NCBI GenBank assembly: GCA_012841635.1
Contig: DUUJ01000018.1
Span: forward strand, 1-42,520
Direction of reading: 5' to 3'
Origin: Clostridiales bacterium
GTDB lineage: Bacteria; Bacillota; Clostridia; Oscillospirales; CAG-272
DNA: 42,520 nt
Shown: positions 8,046 to 16,092 of the stretch, one piece after another
Layout of the letters: each line of letters begins with the position of its first letter
Position numbering within the stretch: position 1 is the stretch's first letter
Made by a program: the position numbers and the translations under genes
The notes under the pieces: generated by a model
Database searches by the model: none
Seen by the model: only the letters and a program-made list of their open reading frames with translations
Told to the model about the DNA's origin: nothing

Positions 8046-10361
8046 ATGAAAAAGAAAATTCTCTCGTCGATTCTGCTGATTCTGCTCATACTGTTTGCCG
8101 CTGCGCCGGCGTGCACATCAAAAACGGAAAATAGCGAAAGCAAGCAGTCGAACGGCGCCGTGCCCCGGAAAGGAGAAGATATGGAAAATACAAAAAATTA
8201 CGGAACTGACGAGCCGGTCATCGAAGGGGCGGCGGGGATAAAGCCGGATTTCGATTCGCTCGACAAAAACGCGAAATCCTGGGAACTCTCCACGTCGAGC
8301 TGTCATATCAAAATATCCCTCGGCGACGGCGGGAAAGCCGCCGTAACCTCATTTAAATCAGCCGGTTCCGATAACGAATGGATAAAAGAGCCGGCATATT
8401 TCAAGCTTCCGAAAAAATACAGGCTGGAGACAAAATTTACGGATCACGCATGGAAATACGCGGGCGCGTCCTTCACCGGCGCCGCGGGAACCCTCTCTCT
8501 TTACTACGAAGACGAGACCGCCGCCGCGGCTTATATGATCTCCTGCAAGGGCTGCGAAATCGCCGGCCCGTTCGAATTTTCGGCGAAAATCTTCAACTTT
8601 TCGGAAAATGACATCCGCGTCTTCCCCGGCGATTATTTTATTGCGAATGTATGCGCGGACGCAGTTCCCGACGCATGGCGGATCGCCAAGGAGAGCGGCG
8701 AAGCGGAGGGCTTCGACAGATTTCCCGGCAGCGGCATCTACACAGAACCCCTCTCCGCCGGCAAAAAATATGTCGCCGACGTCTCGACTTTTCAGGATCA
8801 CAACTCGGGCGGCTTCATACCGATGATATATATCGACGACAGCTCAGAGCGGGGAGTGTTCGCCGCGATGGAATGGTCGAGCGGCTGCGTTGCGGCAAGA
8901 GGATTTGATTTTGCCGACGGAACGGCGGGCGGCGTTGAACTCAGCGTCAATCTCGGCTCGAACTTCAACACGATTCTTCCTTCGGGAGACGCATTATATA
9001 TACCGACGGTTTATTTCGGCTCGTATACGGGCGATGTCGACGACGGGAGCAATCTGTTCAGGCGCTGGTTCTTCAATGAAAAATCGCCCGCATGCCTTAG
9101 GGAAAACGAAAACGAGCCGCTGACGCAGATGGATATACAGCTGGGGCTTGATGTAGAGGGGCTGGGCATACAGTCTATCAAGTGGGATTACGGCTGGTGG
9201 TCGAACGACCGGGACCCCGATTCATACGAATGGACGAGAACCCTTGAGGGAGACTGGAAGCTCCGCAACACGGCATATCTGGGCGTCCTTAATGCATACA
9301 ACTGCTCAGGTATGGGCGAATTCGGAAGTCTCGCAAAAGAGAGGGGGCTTAACTGGACGCTTTACTGGCTGCTCCACGATTCTCGCTCCGAAACCGAAGA
9401 CGCTCTGACTTCCGTCGGCGAAAACGGTCATCCGGAATGGTTCTCCAACCGCAAGATAACCTCCGGGCACTCCGCCGATCTCGGAAACGAAGACTGCGTG
9501 AAATTCCTGCAGACGACGATGACGAAGCTCTTCAGGGAATACAACATCGGAACCTGGAGAAGCGACTTTGAGCCGATATGCTGTTTTTCGGACAAACAGA
9601 ACCGCCACGATGCCGACGGCAACGACGTTCAGTATTGGTGCACGGTGGGATTTCTTGAGCTTGTCGATCAACTTTACGCGAACGTCGAAGGCTTCCGTTA
9701 CGAATCCTGCAGCAGCGGCGGCAGCATGAAGGATTTTCTGACAATGACGCGCGCGGTTGTCATAAACAACGACGACTCGGCTAATTACAACAGCCTGCGA
9801 ACCACCTTCTACGATTCCTCCTACTGCATTCATCCTGCGCAGCTGCAGCTTCCCTGCAACCCGGACACCTTTTGCCGGGAGAGTCAATTCTACGACGAGC
9901 CGGGCGACAAAGACTACGGCATGCGCAGCGTCATAATCGGCGTTCCGATGTTCGGAAGCTGGTCCGGCCCCGAAGACGGAAAGCTCAGGTTCGGCCTCAA
10001 CGAATATTACGCGAAATATCTCAACATGTATAACGAGAAGATAAAGCCGATACAGCGAGACGGCGAGCTTTATCACATCCTCCCCCGCCCCGATAATGTA
10101 AACTGGGACGGAATTCAATACGCCGACCCCGACAGTCCGAACGAAATCAAGGGCGTTGTCTTCCTGTTCAAGCCGACTGACAGCGAGGGAGCGGTGAAAA
10201 ACATCGTCCTGCGCGGGCTTGACCCCGACGCGGCATATTCGCTCGAATTTGAAGACAGACCGGAACAGAATACATCGAAAACCGGCGCGGAGCTGATGAG
10301 CGCCGGAATTGAAGTTACGATAGAGCAGGAATGCGGCTCGGAGATTATCTGGATAAAGTGA
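8046..10361 (+). CDS. Secreted lipoprotein, GH36-like alpha-galactosidase family
   Basis: A 771-residue lipoprotein: signal peptide with lipobox (AAPAC, Cys23), then a low-complexity linker. An N-terminal beta-sandwich region (about 75-340) is followed by a (beta/alpha)8 barrel with clan GH-D landmarks: KWDYGWWS near residue 380, WRSDFEP with candidate nucleophile Asp507, YESCSSGG near 551 (the family ENCSSGG-type motif) and NNDDS at 574-578 holding the candidate acid/base Asp. It would release alpha-linked sugars from polysaccharide outside the cell. It has its own promoter and terminator and stands divergent from the kdgK-like operon, which suggests a plant-polysaccharide role. Exact specificity is unknown; the family call rests on motifs. 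Confidence 0.82.
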   Translation: MKKKILSSILLILLILFAAAPACTSKTENSESKQSNGAVPRKGEDMENTKNYGTDEPVIEGAAGIKPDFDSLDKNAKSWELSTSSCHIKISLGDGGKAAVTSFKSAGSDNEWIKEPAYFKLPKKYRLETKFTDHAWKYAGASFTGAAGTLSLYYEDETAAAAYMISCKGCEIAGPFEFSAKIFNFSENDIRVFPGDYFIANVCADAVPDAWRIAKESGEAEGFDRFPGSGIYTEPLSAGKKYVADVSTFQDHNSGGFIPMIYIDDSSERGVFAAMEWSSGCVAARGFDFADGTAGGVELSVNLGSNFNTILPSGDALYIPTVYFGSYTGDVDDGSNLFRRWFFNEKSPACLRENENEPLTQMDIQLGLDVEGLGIQSIKWDYGWWSNDRDPDSYEWTRTLEGDWKLRNTAYLGVLNAYNCSGMGEFGSLAKERGLNWTLYWLLHDSRSETEDALTSVGENGHPEWFSNRKITSGHSADLGNEDCVKFLQTTMTKLFREYNIGTWRSDFEPICCFSDKQNRHDADGNDVQYWCTVGFLELVDQLYANVEGFRYESCSSGGSMKDFLTMTRAVVINNDDSANYNSLRTTFYDSSYCIHPAQLQLPCNPDTFCRESQFYDEPGDKDYGMRSVIIGVPMFGSWSGPEDGKLRFGLNEYYAKYLNMYNEKIKPIQRDGELYHILPRPDNVNWDGIQYADPDSPNEIKGVVFLFKPTDSEGAVKNIVLRGLDPDAAYSLEFEDRPEQNTSKTGAELMSAGIEVTIEQECGSEIIWIK

Positions 10362-10369
10362 AAATTTAC

Positions 10370-10411
10370 GCCGTTCCCCTCGGAGTTGCTTCCGTGAGGA
10401 ACGGCTTTTTT
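10370..10411 (+). terminator. Intrinsic terminator of the GH36-like gene
   Basis: GCCGTTCC at 10370-10377 pairs with GGAACGGC at 10398-10405 and is followed by six T. It lies between convergent genes. Confidence 0.9.
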
Positions 10412-10442
10412 CGCATTGCGATACATATTCAAAAAATCGGAA

Positions 10443-11030
10443 TTACACATCAATCAAATACGCCCGGCAGGGGGAACCCTCAAATCCGGCTAAATTCAGC
10501 GGGGCTGCGTTCAGAAAATACTTTCCCTCGGCGACATTTTTCAGCGCAACGCCTTCCAGAAGTATTATCCCCGCGCCGAGCAAGATTTTATGAACTTCGG
10601 CGGGCGCGTCTTCCGGTCCGACGGTCTGGCTTTCGTTTCCGATGAGTTTAATTCCCGATTCGGCAAATACCCTCCCAGCTTCGGCGGTAACAACGGCGTC
10701 GCCTGAGATAAGTATCCGCTCCGAAGCCCCCGTATCCGCCGCTTTTTGCAGTATTGCCCGTGCATCTTCCGCCGTAACGTTTCCCTTGTGATATATCACC
10801 GAGCAATCGCCGACGAAAATATCCAAAGGAAGCCGGTCAACCGTCTTTCCGTCTTTGAGAAAATGTGACGGCGCGTCGATATGCGTACCGTTATGCGCGC
10901 ACATGGAAAAACGGGAAAGGTTATACAGCTCTCCGTCTTCGATTGAGCTTATCTTTCCGCCTTCCGGTTTCGGGTCGCCCGGATAAACCTCAGAGGACAA
11001 GACCTCCTGCGATATATCGATGATTTTCAC
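10443..11030 (-). CDS. Cyclase-family metal-dependent hydrolase (kynurenine formamidase-like)
   Basis: 195 residues. The motif HNGTHIDAPSH (residues 46-56) is the metal-binding HxGTHxDxPxH signature of the cyclase superfamily, which includes kynurenine formamidase, isatin hydrolase and polyketide cyclases; the first metal and catalytic residues are present. The GTG at 11030 was chosen: the family's usual opening (V/M-KIIDIS) begins there and GGAG lies upstream, while the longer reading frame runs back through the spacer into the neighbouring kinase gene. No kynurenine pathway genes are nearby, so the substrate is unknown. A hairpin-T structure separates it from the upstream kinase on the same strand. 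Confidence 0.88.
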   Translation of the reverse strand: MKIIDISQEVLSSEVYPGDPKPEGGKISSIEDGELYNLSRFSMCAHNGTHIDAPSHFLKDGKTVDRLPLDIFVGDCSVIYHKGNVTAEDARAILQKAADTGASERILISGDAVVTAEAGRVFAESGIKLIGNESQTVGPEDAPAEVHKILLGAGIILLEGVALKNVAEGKYFLNAAPLNLAGFEGSPCRAYLIDV

Positions 11031-11095
11031 CGTGTTAAAGTCTCCAATATGGTTAAATACGGCCAAACAGCGGGTTTGCTTCTTTTGCCGTTTCT

Positions 11096-11129
11096 TTATA
11101 AAAATTTCCCCCGCCGCAAAGCGCGGCGG
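11096..11129 (-). terminator. Intrinsic terminator of the second KDG kinase gene
   Basis: On the minus strand CCGCCGC (11129-11123) pairs with GCGGCGG (11117-11111) around a five-base loop and is followed within three bases by AAATTTTTATAAA. The T-run is interrupted, so leakage into the cyclase gene is possible. Confidence 0.6.
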
Positions 11130-11157
11130 CTTCGGGCGGGGGGATATGATGATCAAA

Positions 11158-12231
11158 TTATCTTTTAACTCTTGCGTTGCCTTTCCAGATGCTCCAGACC
11201 TGCTCTTCATCGGCGGGCTGAGCGTAGTCGGTGAGGAAAGTGGTAGCGAGCGCGCCGGTCGCCCAGCCGAACTGCACCCATTTTTCCCTCTCCCAGCCCT
11301 GAAGCATCGCGTAAAGCATTCCGCCGACAAAGCCGTCTCCGCCGCCGATGCGGTCGAGGACATGAATCTCGCGGGGTTCGGCGACGAACCACTCTCCGTC
11401 CGCAAGCAGAATAGCGCCCCAGATATGAGTGTTGACGTCGACGACCTGACGCAGGGTATTCGCGAATACCGAGACGTTCGGGAACGCCGCTTTCGCTGCG
11501 GTGATCATCGCTTTGAAGGTGTCTATCTGATCGATGTCCTTGCCGCCCGCCTCCGGTCCCTTTACTCCGAGGGCAAGCTGGAAATCTTCTTCGTTACCGA
11601 TAAGAACGTCGGCAAGCGAGGCTATTTCGGTAAAGGAAGCGCGGAGCTCCTCTTCGCGGTTCAGCCAGAAAGAGGCGCGGTAGTTGAGATCGAAGCTGAC
11701 GACGGTGCCGTATTTATGCGCCGTCCGGGCAAGCTCAAGGCAGAATTTTGTCGTCTGCTCGGAAAGCGCTGCGATAAGACCGGAGATGTGGAGGATGGCG
11801 ACGCCGTCTTCGGCGAACAGCTTCTGAAGGTCGTAATTCGAAGCGTCGAGGGTGCGGCCGACTTCGCCGGAACGGTCGTTCCAGACGCGGGGACCGCGGG
11901 AGCCGTAGCCGGAATCGGCGACGTTGAACTGATGGCGGTAGCCCCAGGGACCGCCCTGCGGCACTTCCGGACCGTCGTACTCAATGCCGCGGGAACGCAG
12001 GTCGCGCTTGATATAATCGGCTATCGGACTGCCTTTTACAAAGGCGGTAAGCACCTTCGTCCGCTTGCCGAGATAGGACGAGATCGAAAGCACGTTCGTC
12101 TCGGCGGAGGTCGCCTGCATCATGAAAAGGTCGCTCGACTGGACCGGCTGTCCCGACGGAGGGCAGATGCGGACTCCCATCGAGGAAGGCACTACCATTG
12201 CGTATTTTGCGTCCTGTTTTATCTGTTTCAT
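11158..12231 (-). CDS. PfkB-family sugar kinase, probable 2-keto-3-deoxygluconate kinase (second copy)
   Basis: 357 residues, ribokinase fold. It carries the same DRIGGGD anion-hole motif (residues 293-299) as the kinase at 6773-7795, with the ADGEWF and NTHIWGAILL regions typical of the longer KDG kinase type. It would convert KDG to KDPG in uronate catabolism. The two copies are clearly not recent duplicates: the N-termini differ, and this one opens with an unusual MKQIKQDAKYAMVVPSSMG. It has its own consensus promoter and the 13-bp element shared with the other kinase promoter. No KDPG aldolase, uronate isomerase or oxidoreductase gene is in the window. Confidence 0.85.
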   Translation of the reverse strand: MKQIKQDAKYAMVVPSSMGVRICPPSGQPVQSSDLFMMQATSAETNVLSISSYLGKRTKVLTAFVKGSPIADYIKRDLRSRGIEYDGPEVPQGGPWGYRHQFNVADSGYGSRGPRVWNDRSGEVGRTLDASNYDLQKLFAEDGVAILHISGLIAALSEQTTKFCLELARTAHKYGTVVSFDLNYRASFWLNREEELRASFTEIASLADVLIGNEEDFQLALGVKGPEAGGKDIDQIDTFKAMITAAKAAFPNVSVFANTLRQVVDVNTHIWGAILLADGEWFVAEPREIHVLDRIGGGDGFVGGMLYAMLQGWEREKWVQFGWATGALATTFLTDYAQPADEEQVWSIWKGNARVKR

Positions 12232-12252
12232 ATAATTTCCACCTTTCGGAAT

Positions 12253-12265
12253 ATATATCGGATAT
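12253..12265. promoter_or_regulatory. Candidate operator shared by the two KDG kinase genes (second copy)
   Basis: ATATATCGGATAT is the reverse complement of the element at 7855-7867 and lies in the same spot, about 12 bases downstream of the -10. Both sites would place a bound repressor on the transcription start. Confidence 0.5.
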
Positions 12266-12276
12266 CTTACGATATT

Positions 12277-12306
12277 ATTATACTATATATAACACGGAAA
12301 TGTCAA
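12277..12306 (-). promoter_or_regulatory. Promoter of the second KDG kinase gene
   Basis: On the minus strand TTGACA (12306-12301) and TATAAT (12282-12277) are 18 bases apart. Confidence 0.85.
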
Positions 12307-12369
12307 GCGCGGGCGGAGAAACGGAAAGAATTGTCCGGGAAAAACGAATGAAAAGGCGGGGGATTAAGC

Positions 12370-13707
12370 TTATCTGCTCTCCCGCCGGTTCTTGCCGACA
12401 ATACGAATGCTTCTTGCGACAACGGCGGTCACCGCCATCGACAGCGCCATAAGCCCGGCGCAAATAAGCACCGTCGAGCCCAGAGACAGCGCCATCATCG
12501 GCGCGCCCCGCACCACGCAGAGCATCGTTTCGTAAAGACCCATTCCCGGCACAAGTATGATTATTCCGGGGAAAAGGAATACCGCCGACGGCATCTTTAA
12601 AATCCGCGCCAGCGCTTCCGACGCCGAAGCCGCCAAAAGAGTGCTGAGAAAATAGCCGAGATAAGGCAAGCCGGCCGCCGCTAGCACCGCGTAGACGGTA
12701 TAAACCGCGCCGCCCAATACGGCCGCCGCCGGAATCGCCTTTTTAGGCGCATGCATCATCACCGAATAAGGCGCGACGGCAAGCACCCCGAAAAGCATGA
12801 GGCGCCAGACCGGCATATCCAGCGCCGCCGTCCCTGCCGCGCCTATCTGATGTCCGGTTATGTATATATAGAAATACAGCGACGCGCCCATCCCGCCGGC
12901 AAGCGACAGCGCCGACATTGTCACTTCGGCGAAACGCGCGACGCCGGAGACAAGGTCGCCCATAATGGTATCGCGGATGGCGGAGGTCAGCGCAAGCCCC
13001 GGCAGCAGCGGCACCATCGCGCCGACGGCGATCATATAAATCCCGCTGACGCCCGGAATCGAAAGGGAGGCTGCAGAAATAGCGCCTATCGCCGCGCCGC
13101 CTAAAAGGCAGATGACGAATTGGCTTATGAAAGCGCGGGCGGTTTTGCCGAAAAGGCTCTGGATCAGCACCGTCACCGCCCCGCAGACCGCCGACACCGC
13201 CGCGTCCATCGGCTTTCCGCCGTAAACGAAGGTAAACATCGCCACCGAAAACGCCGCGATAAGCATATTGACAGGCAGGTCGGTTTTCTTTTTCGGTTTG
13301 GGCACCCGAAGCTCGGCAAGGCTTTTTTTCGCTTCCTCCGCTGTGATTTCTCCGGCGATAAAAGCGCGTGAAATGCGGTTGGTCTGCTCAAGCACGGTAA
13401 GGTTGATAACCCTCGCGCTCGTCCGCTGCACGAGCGAAAGCCGTATCGGCGGATCATAGCCGATAAGCGTCATGTAAATGGCGGTCGGGGTCGCCGAAAC
13501 CATCGTTCCGGTAAATCCCGCAGAGCCGCACATCCTTATTATCGTGTCTTCGACGCGTCCGGTTTCTCCTCCGCTTTCAAGGATAAGCGTTCCGGCCGTT
13601 GCCGAAAGCTCAAGTATCTCCCCGGCGGCTTTTATGTCTTCAAGGGACGCCGTGGCTTTGGTTTCCTTTTTTTCGGTTGTTTCGGTTGTTTCGGTTAATT
13701 CAGTCAT
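12370..13707 (-). CDS. ThrE-type threonine/serine exporter family membrane protein
   Basis: 445 residues combining, in one chain, the two halves often encoded separately (DUF1212/ThrE and DUF3815/ThrE_2). A soluble N-terminal domain (about 20-150; GTLILESGGETGRVEDTI) precedes ten or so membrane segments from about residue 155 to the end, with PLLPGLALTSAIRD and FLFPGIIILVPGMG as family landmarks. It probably exports small amino acids. The ATG at 13707 was chosen because AAGAG lies upstream and the extension before it has no protein-like character. The N-terminus (TELTETTETTEKKE) is encoded by a short DNA repeat. It lies 101 bases after the TetM-like gene and may be co-transcribed. Confidence 0.88.
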   Translation of the reverse strand: MTELTETTETTEKKETKATASLEDIKAAGEILELSATAGTLILESGGETGRVEDTIIRMCGSAGFTGTMVSATPTAIYMTLIGYDPPIRLSLVQRTSARVINLTVLEQTNRISRAFIAGEITAEEAKKSLAELRVPKPKKKTDLPVNMLIAAFSVAMFTFVYGGKPMDAAVSAVCGAVTVLIQSLFGKTARAFISQFVICLLGGAAIGAISAASLSIPGVSGIYMIAVGAMVPLLPGLALTSAIRDTIMGDLVSGVARFAEVTMSALSLAGGMGASLYFYIYITGHQIGAAGTAALDMPVWRLMLFGVLAVAPYSVMMHAPKKAIPAAAVLGGAVYTVYAVLAAAGLPYLGYFLSTLLAASASEALARILKMPSAVFLFPGIIILVPGMGLYETMLCVVRGAPMMALSLGSTVLICAGLMALSMAVTAVVARSIRIVGKNRRESR

Positions 13708-13808
13708 GATTTTATACTCTTGATATATGTGGTCAAATCCGGTCTCAGCCGGGCTTATTTGTTCGTCTTTATAAAACCATAAAAATGATTGCTTTAATAA
13801 ATCTGCCG

Positions 13809-15773
13809 TCAATATCCCTCGGTGATGGCGCCGCGGGCGTAAAGTATCCACTTTGCGCGATCGGCCGGGTCTATCCCCCTGAACGGAGTCGTCTTCCCCA
13901 GCTCCGGCGGAATTACCCGGTATCCTCGGAACTCCTGGTAATACGAGCCCTTGCCGGATGTCACGCTTGCAAGCCGTATCGGATAATCGAGCGATTCGGA
14001 GACCGGAAGGATACAGTCAAGCATAAAGCTGCCGTTTACGATCGCCGGGGTTTCTTCAAAGCTGCCGCGCATTTTATCGGTCACGTCGGAGATGACTCTG
14101 CCCAGATATTCCTCCGGAGCGGTTATGCGGGCGTCTACCAGCGGCTCAAGCAGCTCGGTGCCGCAGGCGGCGAATCCGTCCCTCACCGCCATCGGGGTGG
14201 CGACGAAGAAGTCGAGAGGATGGGTGTGTATCGTATGATGCTCGCCGCCGGTCAGCGTCGCTTTGAAGTCGGTCACTTCCCAGCCGTAATTTCCCTGAGA
14301 GATACTCATGAAGAAGGAGCGCCTTATATGCTCCTGATAGCGGTAAAAGAGCTGATTGTTCGGCACCCGGCCTCCGTCCCAGACGACGCCGGAACCGCGC
14401 TCAAGCGGCTCAAAGCGCATCTCAACGACCGCCCAGCAGGGTTTCGGCATGGTATATGAAGCGAAAGCGGTGCCGGGGTTTTTGATTGTTTCTTTATATA
14501 TAACCGCGGGCGGGCTGAATTCCGCTTCGACGCCGTAACGGTTCTTGAGCTCGTCGGATATCACTTCAAGCTGTATCCGGCCGGTAAGGTCGATGTCGAT
14601 CTCCCTCTCCGTCTTTTCCCAGCGGCAGTTTATATGCGGCTCTTCTTCGGAAAGCTCGGTCAGCGCCGCGAGCAGTTCCGGCAGCCTTGATATGTCCTTC
14701 GGCGCCGCTTTTACGGTGAGATACGGCGTCGCAAGCTTAGGAGGCGAGCCGGTTCTTTTTGACGGAGAGCCGATTATATCGCCTATCTTCGCGCCGGAAA
14801 GCCCGCAGAGCCCGGCTATGTCGCCGCACCCGACTTTGCCGGTATCTTCGTATTTTGAGCCGGTGAAACGGCGGATTTGCGTTATCTTGCCGGAATCTTC
14901 GACAGTTTCTCCGCCTCTTATTATATCGGGGCTGTCGCGGGTGACAAGCTCGCCGCCGAAAAGACGGGCGTGGGCTATCTTCCCCGCGGTCCTGTCGTGA
15001 TCGATCCGGAATACGACGGCGGACAAATCGGTTTCCTTCGTCTCGGCGGCGGGGAGACAATGCTCGATCCCCCACAAAACCGCCTCGACTCCGACATCCC
15101 TCGCCGCGGCGCCGGCAAATACCGGAACCGCCCTGCCTTCCGCCGAAGCCTTTTTGAGCCGTTCGAGAAAGAAGGCGTCGTCTGCCATACCGTCAAGATA
15201 TTTTTCCATGAAGATATCGTCGGCAAGGCTGAGCTGCTCCGCCGATTCGGGAGTCATTGAGGCAAGCTCGGCTTTCGCATCGCGGGAACCGCAGCCGGAC
15301 ACCCCGAAAAGACGGACGAAGTTTCCGTCAAGCCAGCCCGACAGTCCCGAAAATACCGCTTCGGGGTCGGCGCCGGCGCGGTCTATCTTGTTTAAAAAGA
15401 TAAATCTCGGCAGATGAAGCCGGTCGAGAGCTTTCCAGATTGCGACGGTGTGCGGCTGAACGCCTTCGAGGGCGTCGATTATCACCGCCGCGCCGTCAAG
15501 CGCCGTCATCGAACGTTCAACTTCGCCGGCGAAATCGACGTGTCCGGGGGTGTCGATAAGGTTTACCCTTACCTTGCCCGACATAAAGGAGATCGCCGCC
15601 GCTTTTACCGATATCCCGCGCCGCCTCTCGATATCCATCGAATCGGCGACGGTATCTCCCGAATCCACCGAACCGGCGGAGCGGATAACGCCGCACCGAC
15701 GGAGTATCTGCTCGGTAAGAGTGGTTTTGCCCGCGTCGACATGGGCGAAGATTCCGATGTTTCTTATATCCAT
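13809..15773 (-). CDS. TetM/TetO-like ribosomal-protection-type GTPase (EF-G family)
   Basis: A 654-residue translational GTPase close in length to TetM/TetO (about 640). G1 AHVDAGKTT (10-18), switch RRGIS (51-55), G3 DTPGH (74-78) and G4 NKID (128-131) are intact, and EF-G-like domains follow, with a C-terminal ALEMRFEP-like AVVEMRFEPLERGSG region. Family members bind the ribosome and eject tetracycline; this one is a distant relative, so resistance should not be assumed. A general ribosome-rescue or elongation role is equally possible. It has a perfect promoter and an AGAGAAG ribosome site. Confidence 0.85.
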   Translation of the reverse strand: MDIRNIGIFAHVDAGKTTLTEQILRRCGVIRSAGSVDSGDTVADSMDIERRRGISVKAAAISFMSGKVRVNLIDTPGHVDFAGEVERSMTALDGAAVIIDALEGVQPHTVAIWKALDRLHLPRFIFLNKIDRAGADPEAVFSGLSGWLDGNFVRLFGVSGCGSRDAKAELASMTPESAEQLSLADDIFMEKYLDGMADDAFFLERLKKASAEGRAVPVFAGAAARDVGVEAVLWGIEHCLPAAETKETDLSAVVFRIDHDRTAGKIAHARLFGGELVTRDSPDIIRGGETVEDSGKITQIRRFTGSKYEDTGKVGCGDIAGLCGLSGAKIGDIIGSPSKRTGSPPKLATPYLTVKAAPKDISRLPELLAALTELSEEEPHINCRWEKTEREIDIDLTGRIQLEVISDELKNRYGVEAEFSPPAVIYKETIKNPGTAFASYTMPKPCWAVVEMRFEPLERGSGVVWDGGRVPNNQLFYRYQEHIRRSFFMSISQGNYGWEVTDFKATLTGGEHHTIHTHPLDFFVATPMAVRDGFAACGTELLEPLVDARITAPEEYLGRVISDVTDKMRGSFEETPAIVNGSFMLDCILPVSESLDYPIRLASVTSGKGSYYQEFRGYRVIPPELGKTTPFRGIDPADRAKWILYARGAITEGY

Positions 15774-15860
15774 ATTGCTTCTCTTTTGATTTTCCGCGCT
15801 TCTCCCGCTTATTCAATTTTCCCATATTTAATTGAACAAAACAACCGGGATATTATGAAA

Positions 15861-15889
15861 ATTATAGCATAAAAAGCCACCTCTGTCAA
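15861..15889 (-). promoter_or_regulatory. Promoter of the TetM-like gene
   Basis: On the minus strand TTGACA (15889-15884) and TATAAT (15866-15861) are 17 bases apart with TGC ahead of the -10, a perfect extended promoter. No leader peptide or attenuator of the kind known for tetM was seen in the roughly 80-base leader. Confidence 0.9.
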
Positions 15890-15993
15890 CGAAAAAGCAA
15901 TTAAGACGGAAACCGCGGACTTTGACTGAATCCGGTAACAACTATAATTGCAATTATTTAAATATTATGTTAATTTAATCCGAATATATATGG
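15890..15993. other. AT-rich spacer between divergent genes
   Basis: The gene-free stretch 15774-16092 holds the two divergent promoters. Between them is AT-rich sequence with a second TTGACT/TATAAT pair (15922-15948) spaced by only 15 bases, probably not functional. Nothing else was recognised. Confidence 0.5.
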
Positions 15994-16023
15994 TTGACAA
16001 AGCGTTTTTTGTTATGGTATAAT
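15994..16023 (+). promoter_or_regulatory. Promoter of the CE15-like gene
   Basis: TTGACA at 15994-15999 and TATAAT at 16018-16023 are 18 bases apart, with TGG before the -10. The position rules out the upstream TTG start at 15994, which would be the -35 itself. Confidence 0.9.
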
Positions 16024-16092
16024 TATAAGAGACAGCTTTGTCCGTCTTTCATAATCGGTATGAAAACAGATATTACGTCAAGGGGAAAAATT

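Noticed and set aside
11031-11405. N-terminal extension of the cyclase-family protein
   Set aside because: The added 125 codons lie in the spacer and antisense-strand-shifted part of the kinase gene and have no domain character; the family start matches the GTG at 11030.
13672-13705. Short DNA repeat (ttgtttcgg units) as a regulatory element
   Set aside because: It lies inside the start of the ThrE-type gene and simply encodes the TETTETTE stretch.
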